Below are positions 8,511 to 18,169 of a DNA stretch of 64,000 nucleotides, one piece after another. The translations under genes and the position numbers were made by a program. Origin of the DNA: Mucilaginibacter terrae (GTDB lineage: Bacteria; Bacteroidota; Bacteroidia; Sphingobacteriales; Sphingobacteriaceae); the NCBI RefSeq assembly GCF_031951985.1, contig NZ_JAVLVU010000001.1, positions 4,464,001-4,528,000 on the forward strand, given 5' to 3'. The stretch's first letter is position 1, and every line of letters starts with the position of its first letter. Below the pieces are notes generated by a model. That model searched no databases. It saw only the letters and a list, made by a program, of their open reading frames with translations, and was not told the origin of the DNA.

Positions 8511-10304
8511 ATGGCTTTAGACTTAAAACATTCTCCATTAGGATACTTCAGATATTTCTACGATACGCTGGGGAACCAGTTAATCTTCAATATTGTACTT
8601 TCGGTATTCCTGGGCTTGCTGGATGGTTTGGGTTTGGCATTGTTTATACCACTGCTGCAGTTTGTAAACGAAAGTGGCGGTGCTGGTAATGCCGATGCTA
8701 TGGGTGGTTTGGCATTTGTGGTAAAGGCCTTTGGTTTAGTAGGATTGCCGTTAAACCTGGTAACCGTATTAGGTTTTATGGTTTTGGTTTTTGTTATAAA
8801 AGGCCTTTTAAACTATTGGCTGTCTATGGAGCAAATTGATTTGCGTCAGCGCTATATGATAGCCCTGCGCATGAAGCAGATCGAAGACCTTGACAACCTG
8901 AGCTACCAGGGCTTTTTAAGACTCGACGCCGGCCGCATACAAAACGCGGTTACTGCCGAGGTTGGCAAAAATATACAGGCCATGATTCAGTTTTTGGGTA
9001 CCCTTAAATCGATCATCGTATTAATATCATATATAATTTTAGCGTTTATAGCCAACTGGCAGTTTGCCTTCTTTATTATTGCAGGCGGCGCGTTATCAAA
9101 TTTCTTATACAAGCAAATAACTGAAAGTGTTAAGGCCACTTCAATCGAAATTTCGAGAAGAGGCAACCTCTTCAGTGGTTTTATAATTCAGGCCATACAT
9201 GCTTTTAAATACCTGAAAGCCACGAATCATTTTTATGAATTTTCAAGCAAACTCAAAACCGTAATTGATGAGGTTGTAAAGTTAAATCGTAAAATAGGGC
9301 GTTGGCAATCAGTAACCGGTAGTACCCGCGAACCTGTTATCATCTTCATTGTGGCTGCCGTAATTATCATACAGGTAAACTTTATGGGCAGTACGCTGGG
9401 TTCAATATTACTAAGTTTATTGTTATTCTATCGTGCACTTAACGGCCTGGTGCTGGTACAAATGTCATGGCAGGGCTTTATGCAAAACTTAGGTGGTTTG
9501 CAATCTATTTCTGATTTAAAGGTGTTGATGCATAAAGAACGCGAAATTCAGCCCGAACTTAAGTTTGGCGAATTCACCAGTTCTATCGAGCTTCGGAATT
9601 TAAATTTTGCTTACAATAGCAAGCCGGCTCTTACTAACATCAATATGGTAATTCCTAAAAACCATACCGTTGCCTTTATTGGCGAGAGTGGGTCGGGTAA
9701 GTCAACGCTGGCTAACGTAATTACCACGCTACTGCGCACTACTGATGGCAATTTGCTGGTTGATGGTAAAAATATTTACGACTACAACTTAGATAGCTTT
9801 AGAACGCATATCGGGTACATTTCTCAAGACCCGGTTATTTTTTCAGATAGTGTGTACAACAACGTAACCTTCTGGGCCGAACGTACTGCCGAAAATGAAG
9901 AAAGATTCCGTGAGGTTATCAGGAAAGTATCGTTAGTAGAGTTTATTGAAAACTTGGAAAATAAAGAAGATACGGTGATGGGCGATAACGGTATTTTAGT
10001 GTCGGGAGGTCAAAAACAACGTATTTCTATAGCGCGTGAGTTATTTAAAAGAGTAGATATTTTAATACTTGATGAGGCTACATCGGCGCTCGATTCGCAA
10101 ACCGAACGCTTTATACAAGATAGTATTGATGAGTTGCAGGGCGAGTATACCATGATCGTAATTGCTCACCGCCTATCAACCATTAAAAATGCCGATGTAA
10201 TTTACCTGATGGATAAAGGACAGATATCAGCATCGGGTAATTATGAACAATTACTCAATATTTCAGAACGATTCCAGAAAATGGTATCATTACAACACGT
10301 ATAA
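8511..10304 (+). CDS. ABC exporter, permease-ATPase fusion (MsbA/PglK-like)
   Basis: A 597-residue half-transporter with an N-terminal six-helix membrane domain (about residues 20-330) and a C-terminal ATPase. Walker A is G391-ESGSGKS, the signature VSGGQKQRI begins at V497, and Walker B ILILDEATSALD includes D521 and E522. The H-loop is in the VIAHRLST segment. Proteins of this type move lipid-linked sugars or lipid A across the inner membrane. In a polysaccharide locus without a visible Wzx, a PglK-like flippase for the lipid-linked repeat unit is the best guess. It lies between the regulator and murA in the same direction, 32 bases ahead of murA. Export of a lipid or peptide cannot be excluded. 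Confidence 0.9.
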   Translation: MALDLKHSPLGYFRYFYDTLGNQLIFNIVLSVFLGLLDGLGLALFIPLLQFVNESGGAGNADAMGGLAFVVKAFGLVGLPLNLVTVLGFMVLVFVIKGLLNYWLSMEQIDLRQRYMIALRMKQIEDLDNLSYQGFLRLDAGRIQNAVTAEVGKNIQAMIQFLGTLKSIIVLISYIILAFIANWQFAFFIIAGGALSNFLYKQITESVKATSIEISRRGNLFSGFIIQAIHAFKYLKATNHFYEFSSKLKTVIDEVVKLNRKIGRWQSVTGSTREPVIIFIVAAVIIIQVNFMGSTLGSILLSLLLFYRALNGLVLVQMSWQGFMQNLGGLQSISDLKVLMHKEREIQPELKFGEFTSSIELRNLNFAYNSKPALTNINMVIPKNHTVAFIGESGSGKSTLANVITTLLRTTDGNLLVDGKNIYDYNLDSFRTHIGYISQDPVIFSDSVYNNVTFWAERTAENEERFREVIRKVSLVEFIENLENKEDTVMGDNGILVSGGQKQRISIARELFKRVDILILDEATSALDSQTERFIQDSIDELQGEYTMIVIAHRLSTIKNADVIYLMDKGQISASGNYEQLLNISERFQKMVSLQHV

Positions 10305-10336
10305 CCAACCAATCCAATAATTAAAACGAATATAAA

Positions 10337-11617
10337 ATGAAATCCAATTTAAAGGCATACATACAGGGCGGCCAAACACCATCGGGTCAAGTGCGTGTTA
10401 GCGGTGCCAAAAATGCCAGTACACGTTTACTAAGTGCTGCTTTAATTGCTGATGAAACGGTAACGCTCAACAACTTTCCAACCGAACTGGTGGATGCCCG
10501 CTACAAAATGGATTTTATTGATAAATGCGGCGGAAAAGTTACCATTAACGAGCTGGAGCAAACCGTAACAGTTGACCCAACAGGTTATGAGCTTGCCGAT
10601 TTAACTGATTATAATTACCCTATCCGTACCACGTATTTGTTGGTTGCGGGTCAAATCAAACGTTCGGGTGTTGCTCGTATACCTTACCCGGGTGGCTGTA
10701 AAATTGGCGACCGCGGCTATGATCTGCACATGATGGTTTGGCAACAATTAGGTGCCACCGTTACCGAAAAACCTGATTATATTGAAGTGAGCGCACCTAA
10801 CGGTTTTCAACCGGGCGAAATCAACTTCCCTATATCAACTATTGGTGGTACCGAAAACGCTTTAATTTCAGCCTCAATTGTTGATGGCGAAACTATTATA
10901 AAAAATGCTTACATCAGCCCCGAGGTTGATAGCTTGATACAATTTTTGCGTTCACTGGGTGCTAAAATTGATGTGGTTGGTAACAGCTTCATCAAAGTTG
11001 TTGGTGCTAAATACCTGCGTGGATCGATCTTCCAGGTGATGCCCGATCGTATTGAGGCTATTACCTGGATCGTTTACGGCATTATATCAGGTGGCCGTAT
11101 TACGGTAGAGGATGTGCCTTTTGATACCATGGAAATTCCGCTGATACATTTAAAGCACATGGGTATCGATTTGTATCGTAATAATAACAATGTAATTGTA
11201 TCTCCGGAGTGTTTAACCAACGGACAAATTCAACCTTTTGAATTGGCTTGTGGTACCCACCCTGGTATTATATCAGATATGCAGCCGTTTTACACCATGT
11301 TGGGCTTACACGCCAATGGTACCAGCCGTATTTACGATTACCGTTACCCGGAACGTTTAAAATATTGTGCCGAGTTAAACAAGTTTTACGATAATGCCTT
11401 AACCTGGAAGCCGGGCGCTATTACCGTAGAAGGTGGAAAATCTATCAGTGGCGCAGTAGCTGAGTCGACCGACTTACGCGGAAGTATGGCCGTTGTTATT
11501 GCCGGTTTACTGGCTGAAGGTCAAACCACTATTCATAATGTTGAAATGGCCCTGCGCGGTTACAACAACATGGAGCAAAAATTGAAAGATCTTGGCGTTA
11601 ACATTACAGTAGAATAA
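10337..11617 (+). CDS. murA: UDP-GlcNAc enolpyruvyl transferase (MurA homologue) in the polysaccharide locus
   Basis: A 426-residue EPSP-synthase-fold enzyme of MurA length. Expected residues are present: K25-N26 in VSGAKNAST (UDP-GlcNAc site), the fosfomycin-type cysteine C121 in PGGCKIGDRG, and D314 in ISDMQPF at the place of the catalytic aspartate. MurA transfers enolpyruvate from PEP to the 3-OH of UDP-GlcNAc, the first committed step of muramic acid synthesis. The C121 loop differs from the common GGCAIGARPVDLH form, with GDRGYDLHM instead. It is followed by a murB homologue and then glycosyltransferases, not by cell-wall genes, so it may be a second, specialised copy. Whether another murA exists elsewhere in the genome cannot be seen. 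Confidence 0.88.
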   Translation: MKSNLKAYIQGGQTPSGQVRVSGAKNASTRLLSAALIADETVTLNNFPTELVDARYKMDFIDKCGGKVTINELEQTVTVDPTGYELADLTDYNYPIRTTYLLVAGQIKRSGVARIPYPGGCKIGDRGYDLHMMVWQQLGATVTEKPDYIEVSAPNGFQPGEINFPISTIGGTENALISASIVDGETIIKNAYISPEVDSLIQFLRSLGAKIDVVGNSFIKVVGAKYLRGSIFQVMPDRIEAITWIVYGIISGGRITVEDVPFDTMEIPLIHLKHMGIDLYRNNNNVIVSPECLTNGQIQPFELACGTHPGIISDMQPFYTMLGLHANGTSRIYDYRYPERLKYCAELNKFYDNALTWKPGAITVEGGKSISGAVAESTDLRGSMAVVIAGLLAEGQTTIHNVEMALRGYNNMEQKLKDLGVNITVE

Positions 11618-11652
11618 GGCTATTTAACAGCACATTTAATCTACTAAAACCT

Positions 11653-12510
11653 ATGAAGGCTTATACCAATTTTAATCTTAAAGAGTATAACTCATATCGC
11701 TTGAGTGCAGTGTGCCGCAACGCATACTTCCCGGAGTATGATGAGGATATCCGTAGCCTGTTTTCAGATCCCGATCAAAAAAAGATCGTACTGGGTGGCG
11801 GTTACAACGTTATCCTTTCTAAAGATTATTATGATGCCGATTTTGTAATATTTTCCGGTACGTACAATAACATTACCCTCAAGGGCGAAGACCAGATTAG
11901 CTGCCAGGCGGGGGTTGATATGAAAGACCTCAGCGAGTTTGCATTAGCTAATGGTCTTACCGGGTTAGAAATTTACTACGATATACCAAGCTCCTTAGGA
12001 GGTGCCGTGGTAATGAATGCCGGTGCGGGTGGCGAAGACATTAAAGCCCTGCTGATTGATGTTTATTATTACGACCCCAATAACGATACCTTTAATACCA
12101 TTACTGTTGAAGAAATAAACTTTGAATATCGTAACAGCTTCTTTCAAAAGAATCCTGAAATGATTGTATGCCGTGCGTTGCTGCAGTTAAAAAAAGGTGA
12201 TTCTGATGAAATTAAAGCCAAAATGGATAAAACCAAAGAGGCGCGCTGGGCAAAGCAACCGCGCGAATATCCTAATGCCGGCAGTGTATTCAAGCGCCCT
12301 CCGGGCAGGTTTGTTGGTCCTATGATTGATGAGCTGGGCTTAAAAGGTTACACCATTGGCGGTGCCAAAGTATCTGAAAAACATAGCGGTTTTATTATTA
12401 ACCATGCTAATGCTACCGGTTCCGATATTATGGAACTCATCAGTAATGTGCAGGGTAGGGTAAAAGAAAAGTTTGAAGTCGATCTCGAAGTAGAACAACG
12501 TATTATATAA
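11653..12510 (+). CDS. murB: UDP-N-acetylenolpyruvoylglucosamine reductase homologue (MurB)
   Basis: A 285-residue FAD-type oxidoreductase. The FAD-binding motif GGGYNVILS begins at G48, a second block PSSLGGAVVMNAGAGGED follows, and RNSFF, NAGSVFKRP with Ser211 (the proton-donor serine position) and the GGAKVSEKHSGFIIN block are all present. The C-terminal LEVEQR carries E281 at the place of the catalytic glutamate. The length and SVFK block fit short, B. subtilis-type MurB proteins. It would reduce enolpyruvyl-UDP-GlcNAc to UDP-MurNAc using NADPH. It begins 35 bases after the murA homologue, so the two probably act in sequence. Its flanks are a murA homologue and a family-2 glycosyltransferase, which is unusual for a peptidoglycan gene. 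Confidence 0.88.
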   Translation: MKAYTNFNLKEYNSYRLSAVCRNAYFPEYDEDIRSLFSDPDQKKIVLGGGYNVILSKDYYDADFVIFSGTYNNITLKGEDQISCQAGVDMKDLSEFALANGLTGLEIYYDIPSSLGGAVVMNAGAGGEDIKALLIDVYYYDPNNDTFNTITVEEINFEYRNSFFQKNPEMIVCRALLQLKKGDSDEIKAKMDKTKEARWAKQPREYPNAGSVFKRPPGRFVGPMIDELGLKGYTIGGAKVSEKHSGFIINHANATGSDIMELISNVQGRVKEKFEVDLEVEQRII

Positions 12511-12518
12511 TACTACAT

Positions 12519-13400
12519 ATGAGCAGTTATCCTTTGGTGAGTATTATTACGGGGTATTATAACCGTAAAGAAAACTTACAGCAATCTATTCAAAGTGTGC
12601 TTGATCAAAGTTATCCTAACTTTGAATATATCATATTTGATGATTGCTCAACAGACGGCACCTCTGAGCTTATTGCTGCCTTTAATGATCCGCGTTTGAG
12701 GGTACTAAGGCACGAAAAGAACATGGGCTTTACCAAGGGAATAATTGCAGCCATAGCCGAGTCAAGGGGCGAGCTCATTGCCATTCATGGTGCAGGCGAT
12801 GTGTCGTTTAAAGAGCGGATAGCCAAGCAGGTACAGCACATGCTTGATAACCCTAACGTGGCTATTGTTGGTTGTTTGCTCGAAGATGTTTCTAAAGAGG
12901 GCAAAGTAATACATAATCCTATAGCTGATGCTAATGCCAAAGCCCACTTTACGCAGGGCGAGGTAATGTACCGCCGGTCGCAGTATTTTCAAACCGGTGG
13001 CTATAATGCTATTTTTAAATACGGCCAGTTTACAAACCTTAAACGCGAGTTGTTAAAACTTGGCGAAGCCGGTTTTGTGAACGAGTTATTATACCAGCGT
13101 ATACACTTTGATAACGGTGTTACCAAGAACCCTAAAAAACGGGTTGAGCAGCGTATATACATGCACATAGGGCAGGAGCTGGCTATTAAGGAAAGTATAT
13201 TTTATGTTGATGTATCATCCATCGCCATTAAAATTTGCCTCGAAAACCTTGATATGGTAATTGGTACGCCGCAGGAAGACTTGCTGGTATTCCATTTAAA
13301 AAAGAAAGGCTCATACGCCTACCTTTTATATAAGCTGTATAAACAAAAAGCGTTGAGTGCCAACTTTTTTGCGAAGCGGGTATTTAAATTGTTAAACTAA
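12519..13400 (+). CDS. Family 2 glycosyltransferase
   Basis: A 293-residue GT-A type enzyme. The N-terminus has the classic pattern: SIITGYYNR, then VLDQSYPNFEYIIFDDCSTDGTSE, and an HGAGDV segment where the metal-binding D-x-D usually sits. It is expected to add a sugar from a nucleotide donor to the lipid-linked oligosaccharide at the cytoplasmic face. The D-x-D region is atypical (GAGD), so donor type cannot be guessed. It starts eight bases after murB and is the first of a long run of glycosyltransferases. Confidence 0.88.
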   Translation: MSSYPLVSIITGYYNRKENLQQSIQSVLDQSYPNFEYIIFDDCSTDGTSELIAAFNDPRLRVLRHEKNMGFTKGIIAAIAESRGELIAIHGAGDVSFKERIAKQVQHMLDNPNVAIVGCLLEDVSKEGKVIHNPIADANAKAHFTQGEVMYRRSQYFQTGGYNAIFKYGQFTNLKRELLKLGEAGFVNELLYQRIHFDNGVTKNPKKRVEQRIYMHIGQELAIKESIFYVDVSSIAIKICLENLDMVIGTPQEDLLVFHLKKKGSYAYLLYKLYKQKALSANFFAKRVFKLLN

Positions 13401-13418
13401 CAAGTGCGGGCTTAAATA

Positions 13419-14363
13419 ATGAGCGAGAATAGCCTACATACAAGTGCTGATAGCAATAGTGCAGAACTGGTATCTGTGATTATTCCTTGCTATAATTCGC
13501 AAAACTTTATACACAGGGCTATTAACAGTGTATTTGCTCAAACACATAAGCACTGGGAACTCATATTGGTTGATAACAACTCGGCCGATAATACTCTTGA
13601 GATGTTGAACACCTATGCCCAAAAGTATCCCGGGCTTATAAAGGTTTACCAGGAAACAAAAAAGGGAGCTCCGGCTGCACGCAATAAAGGTTTGGTACAT
13701 GCACAGGGCGAGGTTATACAATACCTTGATGCTGATGACGAATTGTTGCCCGGCAAAATTGAAGGGCAGCTGAATTTAATGCAGCAGCAAGGGGCGCAAT
13801 TAATAGCAGGTGAAGCTATTTTTGTAGCACGAAACGGTGAGACCGAAGTGCGCACACCGCGTAAACTTTATATAAATGATGCATGGGTTGCGCTGATAAA
13901 ATCTCAGATCGGGATTACCAGCGCAAATTTATTTGGCAAGGCTGCCTTGCTATCCATAAACGGGTGGGATGAATCCCTAAAATCATCGCAGGAATATGAC
14001 CTGATGTTTAGGATGATGCAAAACCCCGGTGTTAAAGTAGCCTTTGACCAACGCCCGCTAACACTGATACATAAATTGGAGAGTGGTATTTCGGCAAGTG
14101 ATGATAAAAGCAGGTTTGCGCAGATTATTGATTCGAGGGTGCAATTGCGTTTGCGAATCAAAGATTTTTTGAAACAAGCAAATTTGCAAAGCCCCGAACG
14201 GGCTGATGCGGTGCAAACTTATATATATGATGAACTGATGCGTAACCGCTTCATTATTCCGGCTTATGTAAGCCAAAAAATGAAGTCGTTAGGTATGCGC
14301 ATTCCGTTAAAGGTGCAGGTTAAGGATTCGCTGAATAAAATTAAAAGAACTATAAAAGGCTGA
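13419..14363 (+). CDS. Family 2 glycosyltransferase
   Basis: A 314-residue GT-A enzyme: VSVIIPCYNSQNFI near the N-terminus, WELILVDNNSADNTLEML, AARNKGLVHA, and a clear D-x-D element in YLDADDELLPGK. The C-terminal third, rich in Arg and Gln, is probably the acceptor side. It sits 18 bases after the preceding transferase and five bases before the next, so co-transcription is likely. The sugar added cannot be inferred from sequence. Confidence 0.92.
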   Translation: MSENSLHTSADSNSAELVSVIIPCYNSQNFIHRAINSVFAQTHKHWELILVDNNSADNTLEMLNTYAQKYPGLIKVYQETKKGAPAARNKGLVHAQGEVIQYLDADDELLPGKIEGQLNLMQQQGAQLIAGEAIFVARNGETEVRTPRKLYINDAWVALIKSQIGITSANLFGKAALLSINGWDESLKSSQEYDLMFRMMQNPGVKVAFDQRPLTLIHKLESGISASDDKSRFAQIIDSRVQLRLRIKDFLKQANLQSPERADAVQTYIYDELMRNRFIIPAYVSQKMKSLGMRIPLKVQVKDSLNKIKRTIKG

Positions 14364-14368
14364 TAAGT

Positions 14369-15250
14369 ATGGTACAGGTATCAATCATCATTCCTACTTA
14401 TAAAGACTGGCACCGCCTGGAGCTTTGCTTAAAGGCTTTAGCTGACCAAAGCTTTAGCCAAAATGCCTTCGAAATAATTGTGGTAAACAATTATGCTCAT
14501 GATACCGTACCTGCAGGGTTTTTTACACCTGGCAACTGCACCATCATTACCGAAACCAACCACGGCTCATATGCCGCCCGTAACGCTGCACTGAAAATAG
14601 CTAAAGGCGATATTTTAGGCTTTACCGATTCGGACTGTGTACCTGATAAAGACTGGATTAAAAACGCGGTAGCGTATTTTACTACCCATGCTGATATTAC
14701 AAGAATAGGTGGACCGCTGCACATATTTTTTAAAGGCAAAGGCCCAACCTTTACCGAATTGTTTGATATGAAATATGCCTTTCCACAGGAGAGCTATGCC
14801 AAATCGGGTTTTGCGGTAACGGGCAACTTATTTGTAAAGCGGGTGGTGTTTAATACTATTGGCCCGTTTGATGAAACTGTAGAATCGGGCGGCGATTACC
14901 TGTGGGGACAAAAAGCAGAGGCCGCCGGATTGAAAATAGCCTATTCGGCCGATGTTGCAGTAAACCACCCGGCCCGCGATTCAATTAAAGAACTTTACAA
15001 AAAGGAGAAAAGGGTAGGAAAGGGGCAAGCCAGCTTTTTACCTTATCAGCCGGGGCCAAAGCTCACAACCTTTTTGAACTACTTACGCCACTTTAAGCCA
15101 AATTGGATATATGTAAATGATATATGGCATAACACGCCCGGAACTACCAAAGTTCAGCGGTTATGGCTTATTCATTTGCAGCATTTTTTGGCTATGGTAA
15201 GATATCATCACAGGCTTAAACATCAAATAAAAAAGAGTAACAAGAAGTGA
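14369..15250 (+). CDS. Family 2 glycosyltransferase
   Basis: A 293-residue GT-A enzyme with VSIIIPTYKDWHRLE at the start, AARNAALKIAKGD, and the metal-binding element TDSDCVPDKDW. An internal GNLFVKR and a DYLWGQKAE segment match the acceptor/base region of WcaA-like enzymes. The stop codon overlaps the GTG start of the next gene by three bases, which suggests coupled translation. Product and linkage are unknown. Confidence 0.9.
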   Translation: MVQVSIIIPTYKDWHRLELCLKALADQSFSQNAFEIIVVNNYAHDTVPAGFFTPGNCTIITETNHGSYAARNAALKIAKGDILGFTDSDCVPDKDWIKNAVAYFTTHADITRIGGPLHIFFKGKGPTFTELFDMKYAFPQESYAKSGFAVTGNLFVKRVVFNTIGPFDETVESGGDYLWGQKAEAAGLKIAYSADVAVNHPARDSIKELYKKEKRVGKGQASFLPYQPGPKLTTFLNYLRHFKPNWIYVNDIWHNTPGTTKVQRLWLIHLQHFLAMVRYHHRLKHQIKKSNKK

Positions 15251-16443
15251 AGGTATTACACGTAAATACAGTTGATTTTGGCGGTGCGGCTACCGCATGT
15301 CTGCGCATACACAAAGGTTTGCTCAAACACGGTGTCGACTCTAAAGTGTTGTTTTTAAAGCGTACCAAAAACGTTGAAGAAACTTATACTTATTCGGATG
15401 CGCCAACAGGGCTTATAGGTCGCTTGTGGGACCGCGTGCTGGGCAAAATCAGGTTTATACGTGATAATGGTAAGATAGACAGGATACAGCAGAAGTTGAA
15501 GCCAGGCATGCTGTACTCCAATCCAACATCTTATCATGATATTACCAAAAGCCCGCTATATAAAGAGGCCGATATAATTCAGTTAAATTGGGTGCGTGGA
15601 ATGATAGATGAACCATCATTTTTTGCCAAAAGCACCAAGCCCGTAATATGGCGTATGCCCGATTTATATACCTGCGGCGGAGGCTATCATTACGAAACCG
15701 GTTTCCCGTTTAACGAACTTGCTGCTGAACTGAAAACTAACGAAAAAACAAAGATAAAAGCGCTTAAAAAGGCTAACTTAACCATGGTGCCCATATCAAA
15801 CTGGGTGAAAGAGAAAGCTGATGCAAGCCGTGTTATCGGGCGTTTTAAAAAGCAGGTTATACATAACGGCATTGATAGTAATAACTTTAAACCACACGAT
15901 GCTGCTTTTGCACGTAACGAGTTTAACCTGCCACATGATAAAATAATTCTGTTGTTTGGTGCCGATATTCCGGCCGATGAACGTAAGGGTTACGGTTTGC
16001 TTTTGGATGCCCTGAAACTCATTAACCGCAATGATTTGTGCATTTGCGTTTTTGGCAGCGGCGAAGTGCCTAAGGCCGATAATGTATACCACGTGGGCCA
16101 TGTAAATAGCGAAAAGGTATTGAGCATTCTATACTCGGCTGCCGATTACTTCATCATGCCTTCTATTGAAGAGGCCTTTGGGCAGGTAACCATTGAGTCA
16201 ACCGCTTGCGGTACGCCGGTGGTATCGTTCCCTAATGGTGGCAGTAAGGATATTATTATTGATGGGCTGAACGGTTACCTGGCTGCCGATTTTACAGCCT
16301 CAGCATTGGCCGATGCTATAAACAAAGCATTGGATACCCAATTTGACCGTAAAGCAATTGTAGAAGATACGCTCACCCGGTTTAACATCAACGATAAAAT
16401 AAACGAGTACATCACATTATATAAATCATTGTTAAAAGCATAA
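15247..16443 (+). CDS. Family 4 glycosyltransferase (GTG start)
   Basis: A 398-residue GT-B enzyme. The N-terminal domain opens with the typical KVLHVNTVDFGGAATACLRI, and the C-terminal donor-binding domain holds the E-x7-E region in PSIEEAFGQVTIESTACGTPVV. The start is a GTG at 15247 that overlaps the stop codon of the preceding gene. It is well supported because the KVLHVN strand follows at once. Members of this type, often found in Bacteroidota EPS loci, transfer sugars such as mannose, galactose or GlcNAc with retention. Specificity is not deducible. Confidence 0.92.
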   Translation: MKVLHVNTVDFGGAATACLRIHKGLLKHGVDSKVLFLKRTKNVEETYTYSDAPTGLIGRLWDRVLGKIRFIRDNGKIDRIQQKLKPGMLYSNPTSYHDITKSPLYKEADIIQLNWVRGMIDEPSFFAKSTKPVIWRMPDLYTCGGGYHYETGFPFNELAAELKTNEKTKIKALKKANLTMVPISNWVKEKADASRVIGRFKKQVIHNGIDSNNFKPHDAAFARNEFNLPHDKIILLFGADIPADERKGYGLLLDALKLINRNDLCICVFGSGEVPKADNVYHVGHVNSEKVLSILYSAADYFIMPSIEEAFGQVTIESTACGTPVVSFPNGGSKDIIIDGLNGYLAADFTASALADAINKALDTQFDRKAIVEDTLTRFNINDKINEYITLYKSLLKA

Positions 16444-16452
16444 GTATATTTA

Positions 16453-17211
16453 ATGAAGCTCTCTGTAATTACCATTAACTACAACAACGCCGCCGGTTTG
16501 CAAAAAACCATGCAATCGGTCATCACGCAAACGTATACCGATTTTGAGTACATCGTTATAGACGGTGGCTCAACCGATGGAGGTGTTGATGTAATTAAAG
16601 CTAATGAGCAGGGCGTAAATTATTGGGTTAGCGAAAAAGACCGTGGCATTTGGAATGCCATGAATAAAGGTATTGCCGTAGCCAAAGGCGAGTACTGCCT
16701 GTTCATGAATTCGGGCGATTACTTGGCAACACCTGCCGTTTTGGAGGAAGCCGTAAAATACCTCAACGGCAAAGAAATTATTTATGGCGATGTGTATTTT
16801 ATTTATGAAGACGGCACCGTAAAAATACCTACTCACGAAGCCGACATCGACCTGTTTAAGTTAACCTATACCAACCTGCCGCACCAGGCCACTTTTATAA
16901 AAACAAGTTTGCTTAATGCCATTGGCGGTTATCGCGAAGAATATAAAGTAGCGTCCGACTGGTTTTTCCTGTTACAGGCACTGGTTGACCATAAGGCTGA
17001 GTTTGAGAAGATACCACTGATCATCAGCTATTTTGATAAAACAGGCGTTTCGAGCAGTATTGCTTCGGGGCATGAAAACCTGGATGCCGTAAAAAAGCAT
17101 TACCCATACCTGTTAAGCCAGTTTGAACGTAATGCCGAATTGCGTTACTATCAGTTGTCAAAGCCTCATCAAATGCTTAAAAAGGTATTGCGAACAATAA
17201 AAGGCAAGTAA
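16453..17211 (+). CDS. Family 2 glycosyltransferase (WcaA-like)
   Basis: A compact 252-residue GT-A enzyme. It has KLSVITINYNNAAGLQKT, FEYIVIDGGSTDGG, SEKDRGIWNAMNKGI, and the metal-site element MNSGDYL where D-x-D normally lies. This pattern matches short GT2 enzymes of colanic-acid type loci, which often add the sugar next to the first one. The stop codon shares one base with the ATG of the next gene (TAATG), a mark of tight coupling. Confidence 0.92.
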   Translation: MKLSVITINYNNAAGLQKTMQSVITQTYTDFEYIVIDGGSTDGGVDVIKANEQGVNYWVSEKDRGIWNAMNKGIAVAKGEYCLFMNSGDYLATPAVLEEAVKYLNGKEIIYGDVYFIYEDGTVKIPTHEADIDLFKLTYTNLPHQATFIKTSLLNAIGGYREEYKVASDWFFLLQALVDHKAEFEKIPLIISYFDKTGVSSSIASGHENLDAVKKHYPYLLSQFERNAELRYYQLSKPHQMLKKVLRTIKGK

Positions 17212-18152
17212 TGGAAGCTACAAAAAACAACACACCCAAAATTGCTTTTGTAATACCTTATTACGGAAGGTTTCCGGCGTATTTTTCTTTGTTTTTCGAC
17301 TCGATAAAGGATGCCCCGCTGGACATTATTATGTTTGCCGAAAGCATGCCTACCATGGCTTTACCCGCTAACGTAAAAGTTAACTTGAAGCCTTATGCCG
17401 AAATTCAGCAACTGTTTAACTCCAAACTGGGTATAAAAGTAGCGTTTGATAAGCCTTACAAGTTTTGCGACCTTAAACCTACCTACGGCTATATATTCGA
17501 AGAATACCTAAAAGAGTATGACTACTGGGGATCGATAGATACAGATTTGATCGTGGGCAACTTTGCCAAATTTGTAAATGCCGATACACTGAATAATATT
17601 GACTTTTTTAGTGGTATAAAAGAGTATGTGTCGGGTTCATTTTTCCTGTTCAGAAATACAGAGCGGTGCAATACCCTGTTTATGAAAAGCCGCGACTGGC
17701 AAAAATGCTTCCAGGAAGTGGAGTACACCGGCTTTGACGAATGCGGTGGCAACTTTTTCCAGGATCTAAAGGATGGCAAAAGCATCTTCGATATAAAAAC
17801 CAACATACACAGCCTCACTGAAGTAATATTTACCGAGCAGCAACAGGGCTTGAACTGTTATTTTGAAGATGTAATACTTGAGCCCAGCGGCGAAGAAGCG
17901 GTAACTGTAAATAAAGGCCAGGTGTTGTACAGGGGAAAAGAATATCTCCTTGTGCACTTTATTTATTTTAAGGCTACCTATTATTTTCACATCAATCCAA
18001 CGCTCAAGCCTACTTATTATATCAATAGCTTAGGTACTTTTAAAAAGTTTCCAAGCAAGGTAAATATGTTTTTTTCGGCCAACTTTTTTAATGCCTGCCG
18101 CAATAAGGTGAATATCAATTTGCGCAAAATTCACCCAAAGCTTAAAGTATAA
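17211..18152 (+). CDS. Putative glycosyltransferase of the DUF6625 type
   Basis: A 313-residue protein opening with IAFVIPYYGRFPAYFSLF, which resembles a GT-A first strand, followed by a likely nucleotide/metal site in YDYWGSIDTDLIVGNF (D-T-D). A VSGSFFLFRN segment resembles the acceptor region of GT32- or GT2-like enzymes. It resembles the DUF6625 group, found in polysaccharide loci and lacking a defined activity. It overlaps the previous transferase by one base and precedes an acetyltransferase. Function as a sugar transferase is inferred from the D-x-D and context. Confidence 0.75.
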   Translation: MEATKNNTPKIAFVIPYYGRFPAYFSLFFDSIKDAPLDIIMFAESMPTMALPANVKVNLKPYAEIQQLFNSKLGIKVAFDKPYKFCDLKPTYGYIFEEYLKEYDYWGSIDTDLIVGNFAKFVNADTLNNIDFFSGIKEYVSGSFFLFRNTERCNTLFMKSRDWQKCFQEVEYTGFDECGGNFFQDLKDGKSIFDIKTNIHSLTEVIFTEQQQGLNCYFEDVILEPSGEEAVTVNKGQVLYRGKEYLLVHFIYFKATYYFHINPTLKPTYYINSLGTFKKFPSKVNMFFSANFFNACRNKVNINLRKIHPKLKV

Positions 18153-18169
18153 TCTAAACCCTGGTTAAC

